Shown piece after piece: positions 1-9,198 of a DNA stretch of 18,063 nucleotides. Source of the stretch: Halieaceae bacterium (GTDB lineage: Bacteria > Pseudomonadota > Gammaproteobacteria > Pseudomonadales > Halieaceae); NCBI GenBank assembly GCA_902518075.1, contig CABYEX010000029.1, positions 1 through 18,063 of the forward strand. Reading direction: 5' to 3'. Position 1 is the stretch's first letter. Each line of letters opens with the position of its first letter. The notes below the pieces were generated by a model. It had not been told where the DNA came from. It was given only the letters and a program-made list of their open reading frames with translations, and ran no database searches. A program made the translations under genes and the position numbers.

Positions 1-680
1 TGCAGGGAGCGCGCCGTAAGGACATAAAGCAAAATGATGAGCGTGCTGATCCACATGGATGCCGCGGTGGCGAGGCCACAGCCTTCTGCGCCAAGTTCGG
101 GCGCGCCCCATGCACCAAATATCAGCATGTAGTTCAGCGGCACGTTGGCGATGAAGCCCACCACGCTCGCAAACGCAAAGGGCGCGGTGATGCCCAAGCC
201 CTGGTTGTGGTAACGAAGCGCCATAAAGATGCCGAGGGCGGGGAAGCCAAGGCCGACGCGACTCACATAGGCGCTGGTTTTGGCCGCCGTCTCCACGGGG
301 AGCCCCAGTAATGCGATCGCGAAATCGCCATAAAGGCAAAGCGGGGTCATTACTGCGCTGAGCACCACCGCCACCCAAAGGCCCTGCGGAAGAAAACTGC
401 GTACCCGCTCTATACGCCCTGCGCCAAAATCCTGCGCCACGATCGCCGAGCAAGCGAAAAGCGTGCCCAGTATGATCAGGTAGAGCGGCAGCCAGATATT
501 GAAACCCACCGCGATGGCGGCCAGATCGATATCGCTGTAATTGCCCGCCATCAATGTGTCGACGACTCCGGTGCCAATTTGGGCGGTCTGCGCAATCAGC
601 AGCGGCCAAGCAATGCGCCAGAGTGGGCGCAGCTCTGCCAGCATTTGCGAAGCGAACCGGGATGAATCAGCGTTGTTCAT
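1..680 (-). CDS. norM: MATE family multidrug/Na+ efflux pump, NorM type (partial, N-terminal part)
   Basis: Reading the minus strand from the ATG at 678-680 gives about 226 residues with no stop before the window edge, so the 3' half of the gene lies outside. After a short cytoplasmic N-terminus the protein has the first MATE helix, with the family segment WPLLIAQTAQIGTGVVDTLMAG near residues 25-46, then further hydrophobic helices and a loop resembling NorM (NVPLNYMLIFG, ELGAEGCGLATA). About six helices of the usual twelve are visible. MATE proteins export cationic drugs and dyes across the inner membrane in exchange for Na+ or H+. The gene diverges from rhlB with 94 bases between the starts. 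No strong ribosome binding site is seen before the ATG. The family is clear; NorM rather than a DinF-type paralogue is inferred from motif similarity. Confidence 0.88.
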   Translation of the reverse strand, partial: MNNADSSRFASQMLAELRPLWRIAWPLLIAQTAQIGTGVVDTLMAGNYSDIDLAAIAVGFNIWLPLYLIILGTLFACSAIVAQDFGAGRIERVRSFLPQGLWVAVVLSAVMTPLCLYGDFAIALLGLPVETAAKTSAYVSRVGLGFPALGIFMALRYHNQGLGITAPFAFASVVGFIANVPLNYMLIFGAWGAPELGAEGCGLATAASMWISTLIILLYVLTARSL

Positions 681-738
681 GGTCGATAGGTAGGGCGTTG
701 CCGAGTCCAAAAGCACGCGCATTCTAACCCGTTCCCTG

Positions 739-747
739 TGCTAGACT
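739..747 (+). promoter_or_regulatory. possible extended -10 promoter for rhlB
   Basis: TGcTAGACT reads as a TGn extended -10 element, with TAGACT matching TATAAT at four of six positions. It lies 27 bases before the rhlB start. No good -35 box is present 16-18 bases upstream, which extended -10 promoters can tolerate. This is inference from a short match. Confidence 0.3.
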
Positions 748-774
748 TCGCGCTCATTTTTTTCGGCTACCGTC

Positions 775-798
775 GTGCAAGAAAGCGTGCAAGAAAAC
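775..798 (+). repeat. 12-base tandem duplication at the rhlB start
   Basis: GTGCAAGAAAGC (775-786) is followed directly by GTGCAAGAAAAC (787-798), identical at 11 of 12 bases. Each copy begins with an in-frame GTG, so the repeat gives rhlB two candidate start codons four codons apart. The AAGAAAG of copy one lies just before the second GTG. Confidence 0.8.
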
Positions 799-2007
799 GC
801 CGCCGCGCAGAGCGAACCGCTTGAGGCCGCTGCTCCCGCGCTCACTGAACAAGTAAAGTTTGAGACGCTGGATCTCGATGCATCCGTGCAGCGGGGCATC
901 GATGCGCTGGGCTTTGAGTTTTGTTCGCCAATTCAGGGTCGCATCCTGCCGCATACCCTTGTGGGTAACGACGCTATCGGCAAGGCACAGACAGGCACCG
1001 GTAAAACGGCTGCCTTTTTGATCACAATCTTTAATGATCTGCTCAACCACCCTATTGACGGGGAACGGTATTTGGGCGAGCCGCGCGCGGTGATCATTGC
1101 GCCGACGCGTGAACTGGTTATGCAAATCGCCGCTGATGCAGCTGAACTGGGGCGTTTTACCGGATTGAAAACGGTGACGCTGATTGGTGGTGCGGACTAC
1201 CAGAAGCAGTTGAACAAGGTGAACCAGGCACCGGTTGACCTCATCGTTGCGACACCTGGCCGCCTGATCGACTTTATGGAGCGGCGTGACCTGACATTGG
1301 ACCGGGTGGAAACGCTGGTTCTAGATGAAGCGGATCGCATGTTGGACATGGGGTTTATTCCTCAGGTGAAGCGCATTGTACGCGCGACGCCCCGGAAGGA
1401 AGATCGACAGACCCTGCTGTTTTCGGCCACCTTTACTCAAGACATCATGAATCTGGCCAGGCAGTGGACCTTTGAGCCCATCACCGTTGAGATTGAGCCC
1501 GAGCGGGTGGCGACGGCATCGGTAGATCAAAAGGTGTATCTGGTTTCCAGCCGGGAGCGTTTCCCCGTGCTTATGGATCTGCTCAACGACCCCGCCGTGG
1601 AGAGCGTAATTATTTTTGCCAACCGGCGCGATCAGGTGAGGAGGCTCTACGAGAAGCTGCGTAAGGAAGGTGTCCAGTGCGGCATGCTGTCCGGTGAAAT
1701 CACTCAGGCTAAACGCACCAAAACGCTCGAGAACTTCAAATCGGGGCGCTCGAAAGTCATGGTCGCCACGGATGTTGCGGGGCGCGGGATCCACGTCGAA
1801 GGCATCTCCCACGTAGTGAACTACAATCTGCCAGAGGACCCGGAGGATTACGTCCACCGTATTGGTCGCACTGGCCGTGCGGGGGCCACGGGTGTGTCGA
1901 TCAGCTTCGCCAGCGAGGATGACGCCTTTCTGTTGCCCGACATAGAGGCCTTACTCGGTCACTCTCTGGCTTGTATGGCGCCGCCAGCGCCCGACGACAA
2001 TCCCTAA
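775..2007 (+). CDS. rhlB: ATP-dependent DEAD-box RNA helicase RhlB
   Basis: This 410-residue protein carries all the DEAD-box helicase motifs in order: Q motif (F29 to Q54), motif I AQTGTGKT (71-78), PTREL (110-114), GG (138-139), TPGR (160-163), DEAD (184-187), SAT (217-219), ATDVAGRGI (331-339) and HRIGRTGR (361-368). The segments RMLDMGFIPQVKRI and SISFASEDDAFLLPDIEALLG are typical of RhlB, the helicase that unwinds structured mRNA for the RNA degradosome. The tail after the helicase core is very short, so it lacks the long basic C-terminal extension of some relatives. The start is GTG at 775, but a second in-frame GTG at 787 sits in a tandem repeat and is equally possible; neither has a strong ribosome binding site. 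The stop overlaps the cysZ stop by 4 bases on the other strand. Confidence 0.93.
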   Translation: MQESVQENAAAQSEPLEAAAPALTEQVKFETLDLDASVQRGIDALGFEFCSPIQGRILPHTLVGNDAIGKAQTGTGKTAAFLITIFNDLLNHPIDGERYLGEPRAVIIAPTRELVMQIAADAAELGRFTGLKTVTLIGGADYQKQLNKVNQAPVDLIVATPGRLIDFMERRDLTLDRVETLVLDEADRMLDMGFIPQVKRIVRATPRKEDRQTLLFSATFTQDIMNLARQWTFEPITVEIEPERVATASVDQKVYLVSSRERFPVLMDLLNDPAVESVIIFANRRDQVRRLYEKLRKEGVQCGMLSGEITQAKRTKTLENFKSGRSKVMVATDVAGRGIHVEGISHVVNYNLPEDPEDYVHRIGRTGRAGATGVSISFASEDDAFLLPDIEALLGHSLACMAPPAPDDNP

Positions 2008-2741
2008 CTTTGCGATCTCAGCTCTTCGCACCACAGTAGCGTTGCGCCAATCACCGCCGCGGGAATCACGACCAGGTTCAAGAGTGGGATGCCGGTGAAA
2101 AAGGCTACGGTGCCGCCAAAGCCAATCGTCGATAATCTTCGCTCTGCACAGGCTTTGCGCACTTCCCGAAACGGCAATCTGTGGTTACCCATTGGATAGT
2201 CGACAAATTGCAGACTCATCATCCACGCCCCCAGCAAAAACCAGCCCAGCGGGGCGAAAGCGTTGAAAACCGGAATGATGGTCAGTATCAGCACCGCCAG
2301 TGCTATCGGCACGTAGTAGAGAAACTTCCGGATCTCCCGAAACAGGGCTCGCGGGACTTCAAGTAGCGCCGCGGCGATACCCTCCAATGCCGGCACGGGC
2401 TCACCGGTAATTGATTCTTCGACCTTCTCCGACAGCAAGGCGTGAAAGGGTGAGGTCAGCATCAGTACCAGTAAGGTCGAGACATAGCCCGTCATCAGCC
2501 CTCCAACCAACCACAGCAACGGCGTGATGATCCAGGACAGAAATTGCAGCCACTCCGGCACAGTGAGCATCGCGGCGTCGTAAAAGTCTGTAATGACCTT
2601 GTAAAGCAGCCAACCCATCAGGCTGAACAGCATCACATTGGCAATCAGCGGTACCACGACGAAGCGACGAAGGCCCGGTTGAAAGGTTATCGCCAGGCCG
2701 CGCAGGAAATACCCCGCGCCGGTCACGAAATTGCCGTTCAT
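2004..2741 (-). CDS. cysZ: sulfate transporter CysZ
   Basis: A 245-residue, strongly hydrophobic protein of the CysZ/EI24 family, close in length to the E. coli protein of about 253 residues. It supplies sulfate across the inner membrane for cysteine synthesis. Family features include the N-terminal GAGYFLRGL segment, the PFHALLSEKVEE stretch after the second hydrophobic region, LMLTSPF, and the C-terminal LPFREVRKACAERR..IGFGG segment. Hydrophobic regions lie near residues 27-48, 64-95, 140-170 and 205-235. The ATG at 2739-2741 follows GGGGGATCTC, a usable ribosome binding site. The gene stands alone: it converges on rhlB with a 4-base overlap and diverges from smrA. No other cys gene is in the window. 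Confidence in the family is high; sulfate specificity is taken from the family. Confidence 0.9.
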   Translation of the reverse strand: MNGNFVTGAGYFLRGLAITFQPGLRRFVVVPLIANVMLFSLMGWLLYKVITDFYDAAMLTVPEWLQFLSWIITPLLWLVGGLMTGYVSTLLVLMLTSPFHALLSEKVEESITGEPVPALEGIAAALLEVPRALFREIRKFLYYVPIALAVLILTIIPVFNAFAPLGWFLLGAWMMSLQFVDYPMGNHRLPFREVRKACAERRLSTIGFGGTVAFFTGIPLLNLVVIPAAVIGATLLWCEELRSQS

Positions 2742-2767
2742 GAGATCCCCCAGCGGTTAATGCGACG

Positions 2768-2775
2768 ACTATACT
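2768..2775. promoter_or_regulatory. overlapping divergent -10-like elements between cysZ and smrA
   Basis: TATACT on the plus strand (2770-2775) and TATAGT on the minus strand (2768-2773) overlap in the 65-base gap between the cysZ and smrA starts. Each matches TATAAT at five of six positions, but neither has a good -35 box at 16-18 bases; the nearest for cysZ is TTGCAC at about 21. A shared divergent promoter is plausible, not shown. Confidence 0.3.
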
Positions 2776-2806
2776 GTCTTAACCGCCGATCAGAGTGCAA
2801 ATACAG

Positions 2807-3394
2807 GTGAGCGACGAGGATCTCTTTGCCGAAGAGATGGCCGGGGTGAAACCCTTGGGCCGGGAAGCGCGCGTGCGTTTGGTCAAAGACCGTCTCTCTG
2901 AGGACCAACAGAAAGGTCGCCAGCGCGCTGCATTGGGCGAAGAGCGTGTTGTGAATCCACTCGTTGATGACGGTGCCATGCCGCTCGATGCTTGGCACGT
3001 ATTGGAATTCAAACGGCCGGGGATTCAGCACGGGGTGTATCGAAAGCTGCGATTGGGTCAGTACCAGATCGACGCGCGTTTGGACCTGCATCGCATGTTA
3101 GTGCAGCAGGCGCGAGAAGAAGTCTTCTCCTTTATTCGTGAGGCGACAGAGCTGGGCTTGCGGACGTTGCTGATTGTTCATGGCAAGGGGCAATCGAAAA
3201 ATCAGGGCGAGCGAACAGCGGTCCTGAAGGGTTACGTCAATCACTGGCTGCGGGAATTGGAGGCGGTGCAGGCCTTTCACTCGGCACAGCCAGCCCATGG
3301 CGGCACGGGCGCAATCTATGTGTTGCTGCGGAAAAGCGCTGAACAGAAGCGGGAAAATCGCCTGAAGTATTTAAAGGGCCGGGTTCAGGACTGA
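2807..3394 (+). CDS. smrA: Smr-domain protein (SmrA/YdaL-like putative endonuclease)
   Basis: About 195 residues. An N-terminal charged region with the family block [16 protein letters not shown] is followed by the C-terminal Smr domain. Its three signatures are present: LDLHRM (the LDxH motif), IVHGKGQSK (HGKG) and [11 protein letters not shown] (GGxG near the end). Smr domains resemble the C-terminus of MutS2 and include nucleases acting on nucleic acids; the cellular role of stand-alone SmrA is not settled. I place the start at the GTG at 2807 because relatives begin shortly before DxxLF. A GTG at 2795 would add four residues, and an in-frame stop at 2780 bars longer forms. Neither start has a clear ribosome binding site. 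The end overlaps the convergent gatB by 10 bases. Confidence 0.87.
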   Translation: MSDEDLFAEEMAGVKPLGREARVRLVKDRLSEDQQKGRQRAALGEERVVNPLVDDGAMPLDAWHVLEFKRPGIQHGVYRKLRLGQYQIDARLDLHRMLVQQAREEVFSFIREATELGLRTLLIVHGKGQSKNQGERTAVLKGYVNHWLRELEAVQAFHSAQPAHGGTGAIYVLLRKSAEQKRENRLKYLKGRVQD

Positions 3395-4836
3395 TCGTTC
3401 AGTTTTTTAAGTAATAACTCGTTGACCATCTGGGGGTTGGCCTGCCCTTTGGACGCCTTCATGATCTGGCCAACAAAGAAACCGCTCAACTTCTTTTGCT
3501 TGGCTTCGTCCGCCGCCAGATACTGGGCGACTTGATCCGGGCTGTCGGCAATGACGGAGTCGACCATCGACTCCAGGGCGCCCGAGTCGCTAACTTGCTT
3601 TAGTCCCCGCGCTCCAATGATCTGATCGGCGTCACCTTCACCCGTCCACAGCCCGTCGAACACCTGTTTGGCCAGTTTGCTGGACAGCGTGCCATCCTCA
3701 ATACGCACGATCAGGCCGGCTAGCTGTGCCGCTGATATCGGACTGTCAGTGATGTCTGTCTCGTTGCGATTAAGGATCGCGGTCAAGTCCCCTAGAATCC
3801 AGTTCGCGGCTGGTTTCGCAGCACCTCCGGCTCTGACGACGGACTCGAAATAATCTGCAAGCGCATGATTGGGAACAAGCAGCGCGGCGTCGTAGTCATT
3901 TAGTCCATAGTCAGCGGTAAAGCGCGCTCGCTTGGCACCGGGCAACTCGGGTAGCGTGGCGCGGACTGCCTCAATGTACTCCGCCTCGATGACGATCGGC
4001 AGCAAATCCGGCTCAGGGAAATACCGATAGTCATTGGCGACTTCTTTTGAGCGCATAGAGCGCGTGACATTTTTTTCAGCGTCATAAAGCCGCGTTTCTT
4101 GCGTAACCGAACCGCCGCTCTCGAGAATGTCTGCCTGTCTCTCGTATTCACTGTGAATGGCTCGCTCGACGAAGCGGAAAGAATTCACGTTCTTGATTTC
4201 GGTGCGTGTGCCCAGGGCATCGGAGCCTTTTTCACGCAGTGAGATATTGATATCGCAGCGCATAGAACCCTCTGCCATGTTACCGTCTGAGATCTCCAAA
4301 TACGTCACCAGCGAGTGGAGCGCCTTGAGGTATGCCACCGCCTGTTCCGCCGACCGAAAGTCGGGCTCGGTCACGATCTCAAGAAGTGGGGTGCCGGCGC
4401 GGTTGAGATCGATCCCTGTTTCCCGGCTGAAGGCATCGTGTACAGATTTGCCAGCATCTTCCTCCAAATGCGCGCGCGTGATGCGAATCGGGAAAAGCGT
4501 CCCGTCTTCCAATGGCACGTCGAAAACACCCTCGCAGACGATGGGCGCAAAAAACTGACTGACTTGGTATCCCTTAGGCAGATCCGGGTAGAAATAATTT
4601 TTGCGATCGAAGACGGAGCGTTCTCCAATACGGGCGCCGATGCCCAAACCAAACTTGACTGCGTAGCGGACAGCCTCCTCGTTCAACACTGGCAACATGC
4701 CAGGCATGCCCAGATCTACCGCATCTGCCTGCTCATTCGGCGCTGCACCAAATGTCGTCGCCGAACCCGAAAAAATTTTCGATTGCGTCGCGAGCTGCAA
4801 ATGCACCTCGAGGCCCATCACCGTCTCCCAACTCAT
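3385..4836 (-). CDS. gatB: Asp-tRNA(Asn)/Glu-tRNA(Gln) amidotransferase subunit GatB
   Basis: The 483-residue length is normal for GatB. The subunit binds the mischarged tRNA and activates its side chain with ATP before amidation. The N-terminal cradle opens with [13 protein letters not shown], then [28 protein letters not shown], the HLEEDAGKS motif and LLEIVTEPD. The helical tail ends in a YqeY-like domain with [15 protein letters not shown]. The ATG at 4834-4836 overlaps the gatA stop as ATGA, implying translational coupling, and GAGGCGGTG precedes it. The gene closes the gatC-gatA-gatB operon. Its stop lies inside the end of the convergent smrA. Nothing is missing from the motifs I can see. 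Confidence 0.97.
   Translation of the reverse strand: MSWETVMGLEVHLQLATQSKIFSGSATTFGAAPNEQADAVDLGMPGMLPVLNEEAVRYAVKFGLGIGARIGERSVFDRKNYFYPDLPKGYQVSQFFAPIVCEGVFDVPLEDGTLFPIRITRAHLEEDAGKSVHDAFSRETGIDLNRAGTPLLEIVTEPDFRSAEQAVAYLKALHSLVTYLEISDGNMAEGSMRCDINISLREKGSDALGTRTEIKNVNSFRFVERAIHSEYERQADILESGGSVTQETRLYDAEKNVTRSMRSKEVANDYRYFPEPDLLPIVIEAEYIEAVRATLPELPGAKRARFTADYGLNDYDAALLVPNHALADYFESVVRAGGAAKPAANWILGDLTAILNRNETDITDSPISAAQLAGLIVRIEDGTLSSKLAKQVFDGLWTGEGDADQIIGARGLKQVSDSGALESMVDSVIADSPDQVAQYLAADEAKQKKLSGFFVGQIMKASKGQANPQMVNELLLKKLNDQS
3390..3408 (+). terminator. weak candidate intrinsic terminator at the end of smrA
   Basis: ACTGA (3390-3394) can pair with TCAGT (3399-3403) around the loop TCGT, followed by a T run to 3408. 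The stem is only 5 bp and includes the smrA stop codon, so efficiency would be low. It lies within the gatB coding end. Confidence 0.3.
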
Positions 4837-6311
4837 GAAGTCACCGCCTCAAGTTGTGGCCTGGCCATGTGCCAGTCCGTGTCAGTCTGCAGGCGATGTG
4901 CCGCGTTGAGAATCGTCTGCTCATCAAAGGGCTTGCCAATAAGTTGCAGTCCAACGGGCATGCCGTTAATCAAACCCGCAGGGGTGGATAAGCCGGGCAG
5001 GCCTGCTAGATTCACTGCCAGCGTATAGATGTCCTCCATATACATGGCGACGGGATCCTGCTGTTTCGCCCCGAACTGAAAGGCGACGCCAGGCGCAGAG
5101 GGACCGGCGATCATGTCCACACTATCAAAGGCTCGCGTGAAATCTTCTGTAATCACGCGTCTGACCTGTTGCGCCTTGTTGAAATAAGCATCGTAGAAGC
5201 CGGCCGATAACGCGTAGGTGCCCACCAGAATCCGCCGCTGCACTTCCTCACCAAAACCCTCGCTGCGCGAGCGCAGGTAGAGGTCTTCTAGATCTAGAGG
5301 CTCTTCACAGCGATAGCCAAAGCGCACGCCGTCGTAGCGAGCCAGATTCGCAGACGCCTCCGCGGGCGCGATAACGTAGTAAGTGGCAATCGCGTAGTGA
5401 CTGTGAGGAAGCTCAATGTCCACCAATGTTGCGCCCGCCTGCTCCAGCACGGATAGCGCTGCCATCACCCGCTCGCGCACATCTGGATCGAGATCATCGT
5501 TGAAGTACTCTCGCGGCAGCCCGATCCTAAGCCCCTGAACATCGTGATTCAGTCCCGCATGAAAGTTAGGCACAGGCAAGTCGGCAGAAGTCGAGTCTCC
5601 CGCGTCAATGCCTGACATGGCAGTCAACGCGATCGCGCAGTCTTCAGCAGTGCGGGCCATGGGGCCTGCCTGATCCAGCGAAGAGGCAAAGGCAATTATG
5701 CCCAAACGGGAGACCCGGCCGTAAGTGGGTTTAAGGCCCGTCACACCGCAGAGCGAGGCGGGCTGTCTGATCGAGCCGCCCGTGTCGGTGCCGGTCACCA
5801 GCGGCGCCATGCCCGCAGCGAGTGCTGCAGCGGAACCACCGGAACTGCCGCCCGGCACGCAATTAAGATCCCAGGGGTTTTTGACTGCGCCAAAAAAGCT
5901 GGTTTCATTGGAGGAGCCCATCGCAAACTCATCCATATTACATTTGCCCAGAATCACGGCACCTTCGGCCTGCATCTTGGAGACAACCGTAGCATCGTAT
6001 GCGGGGACGAACTGTTCCAGCATGCGCGAGCCGCAGGTCGTCCTCACACCATTTGTGCAGAAAATATCCTTGTGGAGCAGGGGAATGCCGGTGAGCGAGG
6101 CAATATCACCTCTGGCGATGGCTTTGTCCGCCTCGCGGGCGTTGTCTATGGCTTGCTCGGCGCAAACGGTGATGACGGCATTCAGCGCACCATTGCAGGC
6201 TTCAATTCGCTTCAGGCAGGCGCGAGTGACCTCCTCACTGGATACCGCTCGGTCGCGTAGCTGCTGTCTTAGCCCACTGACAGAGCCATAGAGCAGGCCG
6301 TTATCGGTCAT
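4833..6311 (-). CDS. gatA: Asp-tRNA(Asn)/Glu-tRNA(Gln) amidotransferase subunit GatA
   Basis: A 492-residue amidase-signature enzyme that hydrolyses glutamine and delivers ammonia to GatB. The Ser-cisSer-Lys triad is visible as K81 (in LLHKDIF), S156 (in [11 protein letters not shown]) and S180 (in [12 protein letters not shown]), each offset by two from the numbering I recall for the Staphylococcus enzyme. [13 protein letters not shown] and [10 protein letters not shown] follow as in other GatA proteins, distinguishing it from generic amidases. Its ATG overlaps the gatC stop by one base (TGATG) and its stop overlaps the gatB start, so the three genes are probably coupled. With GatC and GatB present the complex should be complete. 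Confidence 0.97.
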   Translation of the reverse strand: MTDNGLLYGSVSGLRQQLRDRAVSSEEVTRACLKRIEACNGALNAVITVCAEQAIDNAREADKAIARGDIASLTGIPLLHKDIFCTNGVRTTCGSRMLEQFVPAYDATVVSKMQAEGAVILGKCNMDEFAMGSSNETSFFGAVKNPWDLNCVPGGSSGGSAAALAAGMAPLVTGTDTGGSIRQPASLCGVTGLKPTYGRVSRLGIIAFASSLDQAGPMARTAEDCAIALTAMSGIDAGDSTSADLPVPNFHAGLNHDVQGLRIGLPREYFNDDLDPDVRERVMAALSVLEQAGATLVDIELPHSHYAIATYYVIAPAEASANLARYDGVRFGYRCEEPLDLEDLYLRSRSEGFGEEVQRRILVGTYALSAGFYDAYFNKAQQVRRVITEDFTRAFDSVDMIAGPSAPGVAFQFGAKQQDPVAMYMEDIYTLAVNLAGLPGLSTPAGLINGMPVGLQLIGKPFDEQTILNAAHRLQTDTDWHMARPQLEAVTS

Positions 6312-6598
6312 CAGTCGATGACCTTGGGCACCAGAAAGTAGCCCTGATCCTGTTTGGGAGCAGAGGACATCAAATTCTCACGGTCGTTTTGCCGTGTGAC
6401 GGCGTCTGGCCGCAGTCGCTGGTGCATATCGTGGGGGTTTGACATGGGTACCACCGTCTCGGTGTCGATGGTGTTGAGCTCATCAACCAACTCCAGGACA
6501 CGGCCAAAGCGCTCTGTGACCTCGGGTAGGTCAGATTGAGATATAGCGAGTCGTGCAAGAAGGGCGACCTTCTCGACGTCCTGGGGTGAGACAGACAT
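6311..6598 (-). CDS. gatC: Asp-tRNA(Asn)/Glu-tRNA(Gln) amidotransferase subunit GatC
   Basis: A 95-residue protein, the usual size of GatC, which wraps around GatA and stabilises the amidotransferase. It has the family features [14 protein letters not shown] at the N-terminus, [13 protein letters not shown] in the middle, and a C-terminal region with RPDAV and a closing YFLVPKVI. The ATG at 6596-6598 is preceded by GAGGATAAGCTTC, a good ribosome binding site. It is the first gene of the gat operon and diverges from mreB, a neighbourhood I also recall from Pseudomonas. No convincing -35/-10 pair facing gatC was found; TATGTT near 6632-6637 is a possible -10 without a partner. Confidence 0.95.
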   Translation of the reverse strand: MSVSPQDVEKVALLARLAISQSDLPEVTERFGRVLELVDELNTIDTETVVPMSNPHDMHQRLRPDAVTRQNDRENLMSSAPKQDQGYFLVPKVID

Positions 6599-6644
6599 GA
6601 AGCTTATCCTCGTCGGAAGCCGCGAAAACTAACATACTTGTGGG

Positions 6645-6673
6645 TTGCCCAAAAACCCCCGCGTTGCTACATT
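6645..6673 (+). promoter_or_regulatory. candidate sigma-70 promoter for the mreB operon
   Basis: TTGCCC (6645-6650) and TACATT (6668-6673) are separated by exactly 17 bases, each matching consensus at four of six positions. The start point would be near 6680, giving an mreB leader of about 135 bases. The call rests on spacing and sequence only. Confidence 0.4.
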
Positions 6674-6718
6674 CGATTGGCATTTAGCGTTGCAAACGCT
6701 GGATCTGGGGGCGTTTTT
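6651..6718. repeat. 68-base imperfect palindrome with A and T tracts in the gatC-mreB gap
   Basis: AAAAACCCCC (6651-6660) pairs with GGGGGcGTTTTT (6707-6718, one bulged C), and GCGTTGC (6661-6667) with GCaAACGC (6692-6699, one bulged A). A smaller perfect hairpin, AGCGTT/AACGCT, sits at 6686-6700. The outline resembles a bidirectional terminator or a protein binding site. The 5' arm overlaps the proposed mreB promoter, so it would not be fully transcribed from there. Confidence 0.5.
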
Positions 6719-6729
6719 AAGCCCGTCGC

Positions 6730-7851
<1,122 letters not shown>

Positions 7852-7873
7852 AACCCGCGATTGGGGCAGCGTT

Positions 7874-8719
7874 ATTAAACCGCTTTTCCTGAAACAAAAC
7901 CCAATCAGTGCGCGATTTATCGTGCTAACCGTGCTGTGTTTGTCGATCCTGTTCATTCTTCGTGACCACCCACGAATGACTGCCGTTCAGCGTGGGGCGG
8001 TCGATGTGGTCGCGTTCACGAGCAATATTGTATTGGCGCCCTTCGATGCTTGGGACCGGTTGCTCGAATCACTGCAATCGAGGAACGCATTACAGGATGA
8101 GGTACTGAGGCTGCAGCAAGAGAACAGGGTGTTGAAAGGGCAGGCACAAAGACTGGCTTCCCTGCTGTCGGAGAATGCCCGCTACAAGGCGTTGCTGAAT
8201 TCCGCTCGAGATATTGAGGATGAACTCATCGCGGCTCAGATAAGTTCGGTGTCACCAGATCCTGCGAGGCACCTGGTCATGCTCGACAAGGGAGTGACGG
8301 ACGGGGTTGAAGAGGGACAACCTGTTCTGGGCGCCGAAGGTTTGATCGGCCAAATTGTGCTGGTGGGCGAATACAACAGTCGCGCATTACTGATCACTGA
8401 CAGTGCCCACGCGTTGCCCGTGCAGGTGAATCGATCAGGACTGCGAGCGATCGCAGAAGGTAGCGGAGATATTGATCGGCTGGTGATCCGGCATCTCGCT
8501 GCGACCACTGATATTAGAGCTGGAGATTTATTGGTGACATCCGGTCTCGGTGGCCGTTTTCCCCACGGATACCCGGTGGCGAGAGTGACTAACGTCGAAA
8601 TAGCGGCGGGTGACGCCTTTGCAGTGGTGAGCGCGGCGCCTGCATCGGCCCTGGATCGTGGCCGTCATGTGTTGGTGGTCGCGCAGTCCTCTCAGTTTGA
8701 AGCGGCGGCTGCCCCATGA
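7874..8719 (+). CDS. mreC: rod-shape-determining protein MreC (apparent ATT start)
   Basis: MreC is a periplasmic scaffold anchored in the inner membrane that links MreB and MreD to the wall-synthesis enzymes. The sequence shows a membrane helix (VLTVLCLSILFIL), a coiled coil (LQSRNALQDEVLRLQQENRVL), and the paired beta-barrel domains with DKGVTDGVEEGQPVLG, DSAHALPVQVNRSGLRAIAEG and LLVTSGLGGRFPHGYPVA. The first standard start is GTG at 7922, but it lies inside the membrane helix and has no ribosome binding site. Homologous sequence (IKPLFLKQNPISARF) extends upstream in frame to ATT at 7874, seven bases after GGGG (7863-7866). I place the start there, giving 281 residues. The long Pro-rich tail of E. 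coli MreC is absent. The stop overlaps the mreD start by 4 bases (ATGA). Confidence 0.85.
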   Translation: MKPLFLKQNPISARFIVLTVLCLSILFILRDHPRMTAVQRGAVDVVAFTSNIVLAPFDAWDRLLESLQSRNALQDEVLRLQQENRVLKGQAQRLASLLSENARYKALLNSARDIEDELIAAQISSVSPDPARHLVMLDKGVTDGVEEGQPVLGAEGLIGQIVLVGEYNSRALLITDSAHALPVQVNRSGLRAIAEGSGDIDRLVIRHLAATTDIRAGDLLVTSGLGGRFPHGYPVARVTNVEIAAGDAFAVVSAAPASALDRGRHVLVVAQSSQFEAAAAP

Positions 8720-9198
8720 CGCGTGCGCATGCGGTCTGGGTGATATACGCCTCGCTCGCGATGGCCCTTCTGGTCACATTGTTGCCGCTGCCCATGGATT
8801 GGCGCGGCCTACGGCCTGATGTGGTTGCTTTGGCGCTGTTTTATTGGGTACTGGCCTTGCCACACAGAGTGGGGGTGGCGACCGCTTTCACGGTGGGCGT
8901 CGCACAGGACCTGATCGAGGGCGCGCCACTTGGCCTCTCTTCTCCGGGGCTCATGTTGGCCACGCTGTTGTTGCTCTACAACTACCAACGCATTCGCCAG
9001 TTTGATCTTTTGCAGCAGTCGCTAGCGATTCTGGTAATGATATTGCTAAGCGCCGGGATTGAGCAGTGGCTGAGAAACGGCATCGATGTTCCTGCGTTAC
9101 CTTGGGCTGGAGTGGCAGGCATGATCTGTTCCATGCTTTTTTGGGTGCCCATTCGCACAATACTCCGTCACTCCAGACGCTACTACGAGGTGCACTGA
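8716..9198 (+). CDS. mreD: rod-shape-determining protein MreD
   Basis: A 160-residue integral membrane protein with about five to six hydrophobic helices; E. coli MreD has 162. The family signature appears as WRGLRPDVVALALFYWVLALPHR, followed by a Gly-rich segment with VGVAQDLIEGAPLGLSS and LLLLYNYQRIRQFDLLQQS. MreD partners MreC in the elongasome. The ATG at 8716 overlaps the mreC stop, and the TGA (9196-9198) overlaps the next ATG by one base, so the three genes are read as one tightly coupled unit. The intact gene argues that the damage in mreB is recent or artefactual. Confidence 0.93.
   Translation: MTRAHAVWVIYASLAMALLVTLLPLPMDWRGLRPDVVALALFYWVLALPHRVGVATAFTVGVAQDLIEGAPLGLSSPGLMLATLLLLYNYQRIRQFDLLQQSLAILVMILLSAGIEQWLRNGIDVPALPWAGVAGMICSMLFWVPIRTILRHSRRYYEVH

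Noticed and set aside
3090..3110. LDLHRM in SmrA as a degenerate Smr motif
   Set aside because: The LDxH core is intact and HR at this place is usual in SmrA-type proteins, so the domain is not impaired.
4157..6291. Plus-strand open frames opposite gatB and gatA (up to 237 codons)
   Set aside because: They are antisense shadows of complete gat genes with full catalytic motifs; nothing in them is recognisable.
9066..9197. Longer upstream start for maf
   Set aside because: The extra 44 codons lie entirely inside mreD in another frame; the family N-terminus begins exactly at the ATG at 9198.
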